Shown piece after piece: positions 11,164 to 22,389 of a stretch of 64,000 nucleotides of DNA. The position numbers were made by a program, and so were the translations under genes. Position 1 is the first letter of the stretch. Every line of letters begins with the position of its first letter. Source of the DNA: Laguncularia racemosa (Eukaryota > Streptophyta > Magnoliopsida > Myrtales > Combretaceae); contig JBBMOL010000058.1 of the NCBI GenBank assembly GCA_037954665.1, positions 2,768,928-2,832,927 on the forward strand, given 5' to 3'. The notes under the pieces were generated by a model. The model had not been told where the DNA came from. It saw only the letters and a program-made list of their open reading frames with translations, and made no database searches.

Positions 11164-11400
11164 GATAGTAGGACTATATCATAGCCATTAAATTGGAATA
11201 ATCTTGGTCATCCTTTGATGGAGGCCTCTTATAATAAGGGGGGCCGCCACAATTGTAAATCATCTAGATATACATTCTCATTTCTTACTCTAGAGTATCT
11301 CTCATTTTGTAAGACTTTCACATTAGTTAGTGTATTCTTGTGTATTATGGACAAGAAGCTTGACTTAGCCTCTCTATACATAACCCAAAGGGGATAAAGG
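11164..11400 (+). other. Probable relic of the chromovirus LTR
   Basis: Once A1 and A2 are removed, this segment is the continuation of 1-1591. It has a GGAGGCCTCTTATAATAAGG stretch, followed by a T-rich run, that resembles the TATA/transcription-start part of chromovirus LTRs. I could not pair it with another copy here, so the assignment is inference. Confidence 0.3.
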
Positions 11401-11407
11401 TGTGAAA

Positions 11408-11638
11408 AGTGCTTGAACTTTCAGCTTTTGGCAATTTAGTGCTTAAACTTTTATTTTTTGCAATTTAATACTTAATTTTTAAATTTAGTTTCAATTTAGT
11501 GTCTCTGTTAATGACAAAGTTAAGTGCCATTACAAACTCTCATATTTTAGTGTTTATACTTTATTATGATTGCATTTTAGTGTTTACACTTTAGTTTTGC
11601 TATATTTTAGTGTCTCTTCAGTAATTAATTTATTAAAA
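11408..11638. repeat. 30-bp tandem minisatellite
   Basis: Units starting AGTGYTT.. or ATACTTA.. begin at 11408, 11438, 11468, 11498, 11549, 11579 and 11609. All steps are exactly 30 bp except one of 51 bp. Units are AT-rich, diverged, and share a start AGTG and an end near ATTT. The source could be the subterminal region of a DNA transposon. Confidence 0.75.
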
Positions 11639-14559
11639 ACTAATTTTTCAATTTTCAGTTGATATATTATTTTAAAAATTAAAAGAAAATTATTTATATG
11701 TAGAAAATTCAATTGTAAGTATTTTTTATATGTGACGTCCACTTTTAGCAAACCTCATCACTTAAAAGCTCTTACCACCTATTTTTGTTTGAAAGTTCTA
11801 ATACTATATATAACTTTTAAATCATGTGATGTATGGCTTTGTAATAAGAATTTTCAAACTTGTCAAATAAACCTCTGTGTATTATAATATTCTATTATAT
11901 TTTTAATAGTATCTTGATACTAATTTTATAACTTTGCAATCCAACTTGTAAATTGAATATCACATAGCTACAATCATATAATCGTTGGAAAGATTAGTTA
12001 AGAGTTGTCTAAAAATTGTCATTATCTAAAATTCTACTACTAAAAATAATTCATTTCTTAGTTTTACTAGTCAAAATATCTTTTTTATATTTTATAAAAA
12101 ATAAACAGCAACATTCCATAATAAGGAATAAATCACTGGAAGAAGTTTTGGAGACATTTCCAAGAATAAATAAGATATTTATCAATATACCAAAGGAATA
12201 AGCTTAATAACCCCAAAATATTCTACAAAAATCATAAATATGTCCCTAAAATGTAAAATAATGCCTCAAACCCTAACAAAAAAAAATCTAAACCTTAAAA
12301 TAGGAATTAAAAGGCCCATATTGACACGTAAACCCCAAATCAACAATTTAAACCCTAATTTAAATAAAAACCCTAAAAAGATAAATTAAACTCCAAACTT
12401 GAACCCAAACCCAAAATAATAATACTAATAATAAATCGAAAACCCCAAACCATTTAACAAACTCTAAGCTCACAAATAGGAAACGCTGAAACCAACTTCA
12501 ATGTTAGAAAATCTAAAATTTAACCCAAATGAAACCAAAACCTAAACAACAGTAATTTACATCATAATTAATATAACAGATCTAAAAATTTAATTAAAAC
12601 TAATTCTACTAATTTATCAAATTAGGCAAGGTAAAGGATGGAAAACAATTCCCATTCTAATAGCCCCTAATTGGAGTAAACAACAATGGTGAAGTGGCCA
12701 GCTTGCATCCGTCATTAGTTTAGATAAATAACCCAATTTAACCTCTAAAATTTTCCTAACCAAGCACTAATTAACCAACAATTATTAGCCAAGAAATAAA
12801 GAAAATAATAGTAGCAACTTCCTAGCTATTGCACTGGCACACACTTAGACAAAAGGAAAGACATTGTGTGATCCAATGACAAAAAGGATCAAGTTTCACC
12901 CATTAAATGACCAGATTAGAAGCCCAAATTAAATCTTAAAAGTTTCCTAACTAAGCCCCATTTAAGGCATATTCAATTGCAAGGAAACAAGAGAAATTAA
13001 TTAGCTAAAGCAACCTTCCCCAACTAGCCAAGCAAATATGAGGAACATAATTAAGAAGCAACTAAAAAACTAACTAAAGTTAGGCTAACTAATTGCAAGG
13101 ACAATTAGGGATTAAGCATGTGGCAAAATGAGAAACCAAGTCTAAAATTTATCACTACGATTGCAGACCTTCCCAATATGACTAGACCCATTACCTAATG
13201 TGTAAAACTTTTACCCAAACACTAAAAGTTTAGACCAATGGATAAACTCACTTACCAAAATACCTAGGCTTCTGATTTTTCCTACCCTTTCTGCACATAG
13301 AATTCCCTTCCTTCTTAAGAAATTAACTTAGAAAATGCCCAAGAAGTTAACAAAAACCCTCTCAAAATTCGGATTAACACCCACACACAAACTACAACCT
13401 TCTCCTATGCAAAACCACCTTGCTTTAGCAAAGACAATCACCCTCCAAGCAATGACCATTCAAGCTCAATTTCTAATGTTTTCTCCACCACTTAGGAGTT
13501 CATTTAAGGAGCAAAAATCTACAAGAAGATTAGAACCAAAAGCCACTCCAAGAGGAAGCATGAAGGTGACTATTGGAGCTTCCTCAACTAGTAATCAAGT
13601 GTAGGATCTTTACTTCACTTGTAATCTTCTTTTTTTTCTCCATTTTCATGTACCTCGTATTAGAATAGGAGATATTACTCTAATTTTGTAAGTTCCATAT
13701 GTATATTTTTGTTTTATCTTGCCTAAGATATAAGTTTGGATGTAAATATTAGATTAAGATGATGAATAAGGTGAAAAACCACCATGTATTGAGTGGAATG
13801 TGTTTGATCTTTGAAGAACTTTATGTAAATCAAATTTATGGAAATTATTCACCTCATGGATGCTTACTTTAGGAAGCTAAATAAGTATTTTTCTGATGTA
13901 TTTAACGCTTTCCAAATGATAGAAAATCATAAATAATGATCAAGAGCCTTTAGTAGCAGGAAAAAGTAGAAAATTGTGAGATTTGATCCTTGAGCCCCAA
14001 ACTAATTTTTATGAATGATTTTTGGAATTTCTAGAACTTAAATATGAGGAAAATACCTTAGGAAAAATTCTAGAAATCAAAGCCTTGAAAAGAAATATGA
14101 AAATAACATGAAGTAAAAGGGAAAAATGCAAACTAAAGCCTTAGAGAAAGCAATCAAAATTCTTGGACCAATTTCTAGAATTTCTAAAAATAATAGAACC
14201 CTCACATGCCAATTTGAAGCCTTAAAAATGCCTCTAAGTGATTAGAATTAATTCTTATGGGTTATTAGATCAAATTAAGTGAAAAAGGACTCTAAATGTA
14301 CCCTAAACCATGTGTACCTAATCTGTTATGACCTTAACGTAACCTTCTAAAGTTTAAATACCCAAACAACTTCAGAAATGGAAAGAACACTCAAAAACCT
14401 TTGAAACGAATATATGTATGCAAGAAATGGACTTAAAATGAAAAAAAAAAAGAGTTATGAATAAAACACTAAAACCTTTAAAATCGAGAAAACTGATAAA
14501 TTTAGCAAACTAGTATAAGTTGATGTTTAACCCCATCTATATAAAATTATTGTTTTCCT
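11639..14559. other. AT-rich stretch without recognised genes
   Basis: No coding relic or repeat pair was recognised. At 12240-12480 there are scattered AACCCTAA-like words, but not a tandem telomeric array. An 89-codon open frame at 13335-13604 (plus) has biased composition, no motif I know and no supporting context. Confidence 0.5.
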
Positions 14560-14990
14560 ATCAGGTGACACGTCATTAGAGGACAACTTACCACTCAACT
14601 ACTATGATTGAGGACTAAATGGTAAGGTGAGTAAAATCCGATGACTATTGCTCTTTGTTTGTATTTGTAGTTAGTGCACTTACATTTAAATATATTGAAT
14701 ATATGAACTAGATTTGTGTGGGGGGGTGATTGGGGTACTAATTGTGCTTGATTGCTATGATTGATTGTTAAATTACCTTAATCTTCCTTAGCTAAATGAT
14801 TATTGCTTTCCTTTCCATTTAGAATATAGAAATTGCGAGTGTTTATATTAAAAAATTGTAGATGCTAGATAACCTAACTTAACATTATTTGGCCATAAAT
14901 AAAATGAGTCATGCATCACAAAAACTTGCATGTAAGAATGCCATCGGCATCACACGATGGTATCGAAAGGCTCCATGGAGGTATACTCTA
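14560..14990 (+). repeat. Truncated old LTR fragment, LARD-related
   Basis: It shares diverged blocks in the same order with 21487-21839 and with about 55490-55640 of the LARD LTR: a CTTTGTTTGTRTWTGTAG stretch, a GATTGATTG block and an ATGAGWCATG block. It is cut off on the right by A3 at 14991. Confidence 0.4.
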
Positions 14991-16025
14991 TGATAGAAAT
15001 AAAAATCCGACAAGAACTATCATTAGGGCAAGAACTAAAGGAATTCAAATCTTGACGTTGAGGGCCCATTTTGAGCATATCGATCCCGGAATTATTTATA
15101 TATTAACCTCTTTTCTATTACTCTTGTATTTTGTTTTCCAACAGGCACACTTATCATATTCTATAGGGCAATGGACAAACTCCCTCAGACTCAGCTTGTG
15201 GGTTATCTATGGACCGACCTGAACCGGCGATGAGCTGGGCCAATGGATCCTATAGAAGACTGGCATCTTGAAGACCATTTCTTTTATATATTTATTCTTT
15301 TATGAAATATTTTGGTTGTATTTTGGTTTTGGGACACTTTATTTCCTTGTAATTTTCATTTAGGGTTAGCCACCTTAAAAGTGGCAAACTTGTAATTTTG
15401 AGCACTTTTTAACCCTAAGAGTAGCAAGTATAAATACTTGCTTAAGAGAGGGTTTGGGGAGGCTTATTTTTGCAAAACAAACACTTCACATTTCGTGAGA
15501 GGGCTTAGGGTTTTCCTAATTCCAAATTCTCTTATCAATTTCAATCCCAAGAAGTTGAAATTATGGCGAGTACAACAAGGAGAAATCGTGAGTAATATCT
15601 GTTCCTTATTGTTGTTTTCCATTTCATCACTAGTGCGTCATATCTAGGTTGATTTGGATGTTCTTGGACTTGTTTTAATTTGCAATTCGTGATCAATAGC
15701 TTGTTATAGGATTGATTGTGTTGATATATGATATCATTCTCTTCATTGTGACGTGAATTGGATAGTTGAAGGAAGGAATTGGAGTTTGCGGTTTGACCCA
15801 TTTGTTTTCTTGATTTGATTCACGTGGGTTTCAATTATAATTGTTATTATTTGATGAAGATTACTTGTTTGGATTGATAATAGCAATTGGAGCTCTTTGG
15901 ATTTCATTCCATTGCCTTAGGATTTCCGCATTTACCTAGTCAAGTGAATCGGTTTTTGTGTGTGTGAATTGAGGAGTTTTCCTTGATTCCTTTGATTGTG
16001 CTTAAGCTTGGAATTAGGCACATCA
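14991..16025 (+). repeat. A3 5' LTR
   Basis: TGATAGAAAT..CACATCA, 1035 bp. It contains an inverted repeat with a TATA box (gcaagtataaatacttgc, 15424-15441). The same LTR type appears as solo LTRs at 3992-5042 and 56763-57759. Confidence 0.9.
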
Positions 16026-16030
16026 TCTTT

Positions 16031-16044
16031 TGGTATCAGAGCTT
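16031..16044 (+). promoter_or_regulatory. A3 primer-binding site (tRNA-iMet type)
   Basis: TGGTATCAGAGCTT begins five bases after the LTR terminus and matches the plant initiator-Met tRNA complement TGGTATCAGAGC exactly. Confidence 0.9.
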
Positions 16045-17277
16045 GTGGTTGTGAGAAGGGATTATGTGATTTTGAATTTTGGAAATTTAGGGTTCATGTT
16101 CTTACATCATCAATTCCAAAATTGCGGGTAAATTGAAATTGTTGTTGTAGTTGTTTGAAGTGGAATGAATTGTCTTGAGTAGGAGTTGAATTTTCTGCAT
16201 GTTGGAGTGATTTTGAAGTACTTGTTGAAGCTTCTATGTTGTGGACTTCACCATGAAGGAAGAGGAAAGATAGTGCATTTTTTTAGTGCAATTTCGGAAG
16301 TGCAATTGTGTAGGAAGAGAATTATGGTTTTTACATTGTTTGAATTCGGAATTGGGGAGAACATTTGCAATTTCCAGATTTGATTAGTGTGTAAGAAGGG
16401 AAGTTATTTGATTTCAAAACAAGCATTAAGAGTGAAGGAGTTAAGTGTGTTTGTTTGAATTTGAAAAATTGCATCTTACTAAATGTGGAGGGGTTGCAAT
16501 TAGTGAAGTGGTTTGATTTTCAAATTTAATTTGCTGCCTTCTTATGTAAGTTGCGGATTGGATTTGTATTTGAAGTGAAGAATTTTGCAACGTGATTATC
16601 CTTGAAATTGCTTTGAGAAAGAGTAATGAATTGAAAAAGTTTTGTGTTGCATGTGACGTGTATGTTGTTGTAAGTTGCGGTTGATAAATTGTGTAGAAGT
16701 GGAGAAGTGCACCATGTGTGTGAAGGTGTTTGTGTGGTGTTGTGTTGTGCAAATTAGAAGTGGAAGTGTACAATTTTCAGAATTGCATTGTGTGGGATAA
16801 TAAGGAATTTATTTGAAATTCAAACACATCCATTAAGTTGAGGAAGTTATTAAGTGGTATTGATTGTGTTCCATTTGAATTTGAAATTTGATTATTACCA
16901 TTTGTGGAAAGTGCACTAAGGATGTTTATTTGAATTTGTTGCGGTGTTGTGGAGTTGTGTGGATTAAGGTGCTGCACATCAAGATCAATTGTAGGTGTGA
17001 AACCATGGCAAGAAAGGAAAATTGAAGTAGCTTGAATTCAAAAACAAACATTAAAGTGTGAAAGTAATTGAACTTATTACTTCAACACTTGTTAGTTGAA
17101 TTTAATTTCTTAACTACTTGGAAGTATTTATTTGTGCTTCAATTATCTCACTTAACTTTATTTGAAGTACCAATAAACAATTCTTGTATTGGTTGAGCAT
17201 GAGCACTGTGGGTGTGTAAGGGTGTGTTGTCGTGGTGTGGTGAAGTGTATTGAGGTTGTTGAAATTAGTAAGCAAAA
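16045..17277 (+). other. A3 5' leader
   Basis: 1.2 kb of GT-rich sequence without coding relics, related in reverse orientation to the A1 leader (5400-6470). The long minus-strand frames here (for example 16441-16773) are rich in T, H and N and come from base skew. It may hold packaging and dimerisation signals. Confidence 0.55.
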
Positions 17278-17742
17278 ATGTCAAGTGAGTTGTATTTGTC
17301 TACTAACATATTGCATCGGGACTTGACTTCCTTTCAAACCATTGATGAGGGACAAAGAGAAAATTTGTTCCATACTTCTTGTAGGGTATAAGGAAACTTG
17401 TGCGCAATTATTATTGATGGTGGTAGTTGTACTAATGTTGTAGCTGCATCATTAGTATCGAAGTTGAAACTTAAAACTATCCCACATCCTAAACCCTATA
17501 CATTACATTGGTTGAATGATCATGATGGTCTTTGTGTAACCCAAAGGGCTAGGGTACCCATCAGTATAAGGGACAAGTACTATGATGAGCTTGAATGTGA
17601 TATTCTTCCTCTTTGTGCATCCCATGTATTACTTGGTAGACCATGGTTGTATGTCAGGATGGTATTACATGATGGGCATAGAAATACTTATATGTTTAAA
17701 AAGGATGGTAAACGTATAGTATTGAACCCTATGTCACCATAA
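17278..17742 (+). pseudogene. A3 stand-alone retropepsin-like protease (one stop)
   Basis: The frame from ATG 17278 reads MSSELYLSTNILHRD and continues through RENLFHTSCRV to a single TAA at 17389-17391, then stays open to 17742. Visible motifs are the catalytic loop IIDGGSCTN (DGG in place of DSG), VPISIRDKYYDELECDILP, HVLLGRPWL and a final LNPMSP. Total length is about 154 codons, near a retroviral-type protease domain of plant Ty3/gypsy elements. It should cleave Gag as a homodimer, yet this element has no gag of its own. A2 has CAA where the stop sits, so one C-to-T change explains it. Confidence 0.75.
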
Positions 17743-18258
17743 GTGGTCCAGAGATTCAAAGACAGATAAAATAACCATCATAGAATCTTGAGGATCATAG
17801 CCACATAATCAAACCATCAGAGGACCAAACTGTGCAGATGCAGACACCGATGTGCCAACCTTCAGAGGATCCCGATGATCATAGTCAGACAAGCAGACCA
17901 CCAGAGAGCCTAACTGTTCAGAGACAGTTATGTTCACCTTCAGAGGTTTTAGAGGGTAATGAGCAGTTAGGCCAACCATTAGAAGACCATGAGGATCAAC
18001 CACATATAGATGAGTTAGAAAAGGAGGAAACAGTTTCGGTGGAACAGGTTGATACAGGGGCGACTTTATTGGATAATGGAGCATTATTTGTGTTGCAGAT
18101 GAGATACATCCTACAAATTGAGGAGAGAAAACAATCACTACCTCTAGTATTTCAGATATTGGGATTCTGCAGAGATACATCTCAGATGGATTGCTAGGAG
18201 GAAACAAAGTCACTACTGCATTTGATGTACCAGATTTGAGGACAAATCTTTTTAAGGC
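17743..18258 (+). other. A3 spacer between protease and PPT
   Basis: A 121-codon open frame (17832-18197) is rich in P, S, E, D and Q, with repeated PSED / PPES / PLED words that come from diverged CCAYCAGAGGA-type repeats. After a frame change it ends with DLRTNLFKARGD over the PPT, a tail also seen in A2. It may be the acidic C-terminal tail of the polyprotein. I assign no function. Confidence 0.4.
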
Positions 18259-18267
18259 CCGAGGAGA
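18259..18267 (+). promoter_or_regulatory. A3 polypurine tract
   Basis: CCGAGGAGA abuts the 3' LTR and is identical to the A2 tract at 10473-10481. Confidence 0.8.
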
Positions 18268-19302
18268 TGATAGGAATAAAAATCCGACAAGACCTATCAT
18301 TAGGGCAAGAACTAAAGGAATTCAAATCTTGACGTTGAGGGCCCATTTTGAGCATATCGATTCCGGAATTATTTTTATATTAACCTCTTTTCTATTATTC
18401 TTTTATTGTGTTTTCCAATAGGCACACTTATCATATTCTATGGGGCAATGGACAAACTCCCTCAAACTCAACTTGTGGGTTATCCATAGACCGACCTGAA
18501 CCGGCAATGAGCCGGGCCAATGGATCTTATAGAAGACCGGCATCTTGAAGACCATTTCTTTTATATATTTATTCTTTTATGAAATATTTTGGTTTTATTT
18601 TGGTTTTGGGACACTTTTATTTCCTTGTAATTTTCATTTAGGGTTAGCCACCTTAAAAGTGGCAAACTTATAATTTTGAGCACTTTTTAATTCTAGGAGT
18701 AGCAAGTATAAATACTTGCTTAAGAGAGGGTTTGGGAGGCTTATTTTTGCAGAACAAACACTTCACATTTTTTGAGAGGGCTTAGGGTTTTCCTAATTCC
18801 AAATTCTCCTATCAATTTCAATCCCAAGAAGTTGAAATTGTGGCGAGTGCAACAAGGAGAAATCGTGAGTAATATCGGTTCCTTATTATTGTTTTCCATT
18901 TCATCACTAGTGCGTCATATCTAGGTTGATTTGGATGTTCTTGGACTTGTTTTAATTTGCAATTCGTGATCAATAGCTTGTTATAGGATTGATTGTGTTG
19001 ATATATGATATCATTCTCTTCATTGTGATGTGAATTGGATAGTTGAAGGAAGGGATTGGAATTTGCGGTTTGACCCATTTTTTTTCTTGATTTGATTCAC
19101 GTGGGTTTCAATTATAATTGTTATTATTTGATGAAGATTACTTTTTTGGATTGATAATAGCAATTGGAGCTCTTTGGATTTCATTCCATTGCCTTAAGAT
19201 TTCCACATTTAACTAGTCAAGTGAACCGGTTTTTGTGTATGTGAATTGAGGAGTTTTCCTTGATTCCTTTGATTGTGCTTAAGCTTGGAATTAGGCACAT
19301 CA
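18268..19302 (+). repeat. A3 3' LTR
   Basis: TGATAGGAAT..CACATCA, 1035 bp, nearly identical to 14991-16025. It is followed directly by gag sequence rather than by a target duplication. Confidence 0.9.
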
Positions 19303-20207
19303 ATAATGCTCTGGGTAGAGAAGGAGTAGGAGGAGGAAACAGGGGCAGACAAGTTAGAGGATAGTATCATGCTTACAAAAAGGAAAGGGATGATAATTTT
19401 AGTGATGAACTTTATCCTAACCATGAGTTCAGACCGCTCAGGGGTCTAGAGTATGTAAAATTGCAGATGCCTTCATTTGTTGGAAAGGGACCTGCAGAGG
19501 ATTACCTTAATTGGGAAGATAAGGTAGAAGGACTCTTCAAGTGCTATGAGATTAACAATCATACGAGAGTTCGTCTAGCAATAATTGAATTTACAGGTTA
19601 TACCACATTGTGGTGGAAGAACCTTGTGGCCAACAAGAGGAGAGATGGTGATGCTGAGATTCATACTTAGTAAGAAATGAAAAGGGTACTGAAGAAGAGG
19701 TTTATACTAGAACATTATAGGCAGGAGTTATTCATATGTCTCCAAACATTGAGACAGGGCAACAAAACAGTGGATGAGTATGTCCAAGAGTTTGAGACAC
19801 TGAGGATCCAATGTAAGACAGTTGAACCTCTTGAACAGACCATGGCACAATTTGTGTCTAGGTTGAAATATGAGACATCATGTATTGTCAAGCTATAGAG
19901 GTATGACACTCTTGATGAGGCCATTCAGTTGGCTTTAAAAATTGAAAGGCAAAGGAGCTCCAATCCATACAAAGCATCGTGCAACAGGTATGGATCCACT
20001 ACTCAGTAATATGGATCAGATAATCAATAGGTTAGAAAGGGGGAAATTGATAGGACTACCGAATCAAATGCAACTATTACTGATAGGGAGAGGGGTAGTT
20101 TTGGAAAAGGTAAAGCAATTATAGGGGTTGATATCCAACAAATAGTACCGGGGTCATCAAGTGGAAAGATTCGTCAAACCTAATGCTTAAAATGCATGGG
20201 CTTTGGA
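19303..20207 (+). pseudogene. Orphan family A gag fragment
   Basis: The fragment starts inside gag at the equivalent of A2 position 8714. It carries YLNWEDKVEGLFKCYEI, TLWWKNLVA, MKRVLKKRF, then TLRQGNKTVDEYVQEFETL and FVSRLKYETSCIV, and ends in the zinc knuckle (CLKCMGFGH) at about 20186-20207. Stops occur after IHT, after IVKL and before the knuckle. Frames are less damaged than in A2. It lacks a leader, a gag start and protease, and is joined abruptly to the A3 LTR on the left and to reversed LTR-like DNA on the right. Confidence 0.75.
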
Positions 20208-20770
20208 CATGATGTGCCTAAAAACCAAGATTAAGCACATGCAAAACCAATTTGAAAGACAAACAAACAAAGTCAATCAAACTAGTGCAACAATTGCACA
20301 ATTCCTCAATATTTATGAACCAATTCTTCAAACAATGGTGTGATTAATCTTAATTCCAAGTATGATGATGCTCTAATACCAAATTATGATGTGCCTAAAA
20401 AGGAGTTTAAGCACATGAAAATGAACCAATTGAACAACTCCAAAATGACAAGATCAAAATTGGTTCAAAGGACAACAAAATTACGTGATCGCTTATGATG
20501 TAAGATGAGCCGAATGTTATAGTTTTCAAGGGAACAATATTATAAAGATGAAATCCTCATTTGCAACACTAAACACACTTGAAATGCTATGTGATTAACA
20601 TATAAAACAACAAGAACCAATCCGAGATCCCCTTTCCCAACAAAGTAAACTACGGTTCAAATGAAGCGAATTTGATGGTTAGAACTAATGTCAAAACCAA
20701 TCAATTTTAAAACATGATAGAATGATTTCAAATGAAATCAAAATCTGACTAAGAACAATCTTGATCGACC
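20208..20770 (-). repeat. Reversed family A-like LTR ends with PBS
   Basis: TGATGTGCCTAA occurs at 20208 and again near 20386; it is the reverse complement of the family A LTR terminus TTAGGCACATCA. Just left of the second copy, the reverse complement of TTTGGTATTAGAGC marks a PBS. This suggests a truncated minus-strand element with a duplicated LTR end. The right boundary is uncertain. Confidence 0.45.
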
Positions 20771-21486
20771 CTAGAGGACATAAAGTCTAAATGGAAATAA
20801 AAAGTGGGGGTGGGAGGAGGAAAAACTCTCGAGGAGTTTAGCTTTCTTTTCTTTCTTTTTTTTTAATTTTTGAATGCTAATGTTATTAGTGAAAATGAAA
20901 TTTCCAAATTGTAAGTCAAAAAGCTAAAAAAATGATATTAAATGGATACACTATTAGAATGTGGCATAATGGAAACAAATAATAATAATACTTCAAGAAG
21001 TTTAAAAAATAATAAAATAAAATTTAGCATCAAGGCATGATATAAAGTTGAACGCAAAAATGAAAACTTGAAAATATTGAGTTTTTTATCTTCAATGATT
21101 AACTTACTTTAAAATAGATGTTATTATCTTAAAATATAAAGTAGAAATTTGAAAATAATAAAACCAATATATTTTTGAGTTATACAATTGATTTTAAGCT
21201 TACTCACAAATTTTAATTAAAAAATGACATAAAAATAATTTTTAAGTTGCACACATGTAATGAAGAAAATCTAGCAAAATATTTTTTTCGGCTTTTGATA
21301 TACGCTAAATACAAAAAAGGAAATATTAAAATGAAACATAAAACCATTCAAAATATCAACAATACCACAAAATTAACAAAAGAAAGTAAAGATTCAAAAG
21401 AATTGGAAGCAAGACAAGTTTTGATATTAGCAGTACTAATGCTAGTGTAATAAGTACTTAAATAATTATGTTTTCATCTAAATCTA
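20771..21486. other. AT-rich stretch, nothing recognised
   Basis: Very AT-rich with homopolymer runs. I see no repeat partner, and the 67-codon frame at 21247-21450 is rich in K, N and T with no motif. Confidence 0.5.
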
Positions 21487-21839
21487 GGTGACATTATGAT
21501 TCATTTTATCATCTAAAAGATTATTACAACCTATAGCACCCATGGCCAAGTGAGTATCTTTAATAATTATCGCTTTGTTTGTGTATGTAGCTAGTGACAC
21601 CTTAATAAGATAAATGGATGGATTTATGTGTGGAGGTATAGGTTAGCTTGTGCTTAAATCATGTTTGGCCATTATGTGAATCTATTTTAATATATCATAA
21701 TAGAAATTGGTTGTTGCATATAGTTTGAGTTGATGAATGTTTGTGATATTGATTGATCACCTTATCTAAAATGGTCATAAGCATATCGAAACATGATTTA
21801 ATAATGAGACATGTATTACATCCTTACATTAAAACCTAT
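21487..21839 (+). repeat. Left half of an old LARD-related LTR
   Basis: It shares blocks with 14560-14990 and about 55490-55640 and is cut at 21840 by the Tat-like element. A matching right half appears to resume at 35217. Confidence 0.4.
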
Positions 21840-22389
21840 TGATGTGTAATCCCCACCCCTTATACACCCAATGTAGCTTCCCTGTGGTTATTTGGCCACT
21901 AAGGGTATTGGGCCTATAAGATGAGCACATGTAAGCTATTAAATGGTGTTAAAGGGGATTCTGGCATTGCTACTTTGATGCCTAAGTCAATGAGGCGAAT
22001 GAGTGTAGAGAGATCATGATGATAACACTTAAAGAGAGTGTTTTATGAGCTCAAGAAGAGTTTCATAAGATTTTGCTAGTTTTAAGAGCTCCTCACTTAA
22101 TGGGAGGGGATTCTTGACTAATATGGGCTTCTAAGGGATAGCCATCTAATTTACCTTTGCCAATGCCCTTAAGCCCATAGGCATCAAGTACCCTTGGTTG
22201 TATTTAATGTTTGGTAGGCTCCTCAAGCATCAAAGCCAATCATAGCACCTTAGTCATCTTATCAAGATGTGACTACTTAGCAACTTACCTACCTTTTGCT
22301 ACGAGGATGGGTAAAACTGAGAGCTTTTAGGGCATGGTAAAGTGGGCATTTCAATAGGTTAAGGGTCTAATTAGAAATAGTGACCAACA
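21840..22389 (-). repeat. Tat-like 3' LTR
   Basis: Matches 34665-35216 along its length, with shared blocks such as GTATTGGGCCTA and GGCTTCTAAGGGATAG. The PPT-like run lies at about 22390-22400 (CTTGCCCCCTT on the plus strand). Confidence 0.8.

Larger units (their letters stand above)
14991..19302 (+). mobile_element. Family A element A3: protease-only LTR retrotransposon
   Basis: Two LTRs of identical length (1035 bp; 14991-16025 and 18268-19302) differ at only a few sites, so this is the youngest family A copy. The 2242-bp interior holds a PBS, a 1.2-kb leader, a protease frame and a PPT. The gag body is missing: the gag-like start ATGTCAAGTGAG runs straight into protease. There is no RT, RNase H or integrase. 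The flanking pentamers (CTCTA left, ATAAT right) do not match, and the right flank is family A gag, so the 3' side was probably formed by recombination between elements. Confidence 0.85.

Noticed and set aside
12240..12480. Repeated AACCCTAA-like words suggesting telomeric repeats
   Set aside because: Words are scattered with irregular spacing and changes, with no tandem TTTAGGG array. AT/C-rich drift explains them.
13335..13604. 89-codon plus-strand frame
   Set aside because: No recognisable domain, no promoter, splice or polyA context, and K/T/S/P-rich composition. Too weak to list as a gene.
16441..16977. Minus-strand frames of 110 and 66 codons in the A3 leader
   Set aside because: Base-skewed non-coding leader; the same happens on the other strand in the A1 leader (5443-6293). 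No motif and no context.
17809..18300. 163-codon minus-strand frame opposite the A3 spacer
   Set aside because: It lies antisense to the polyprotein tail and crosses the PPT and LTR start. It is a shadow frame of the plus-strand repeats.
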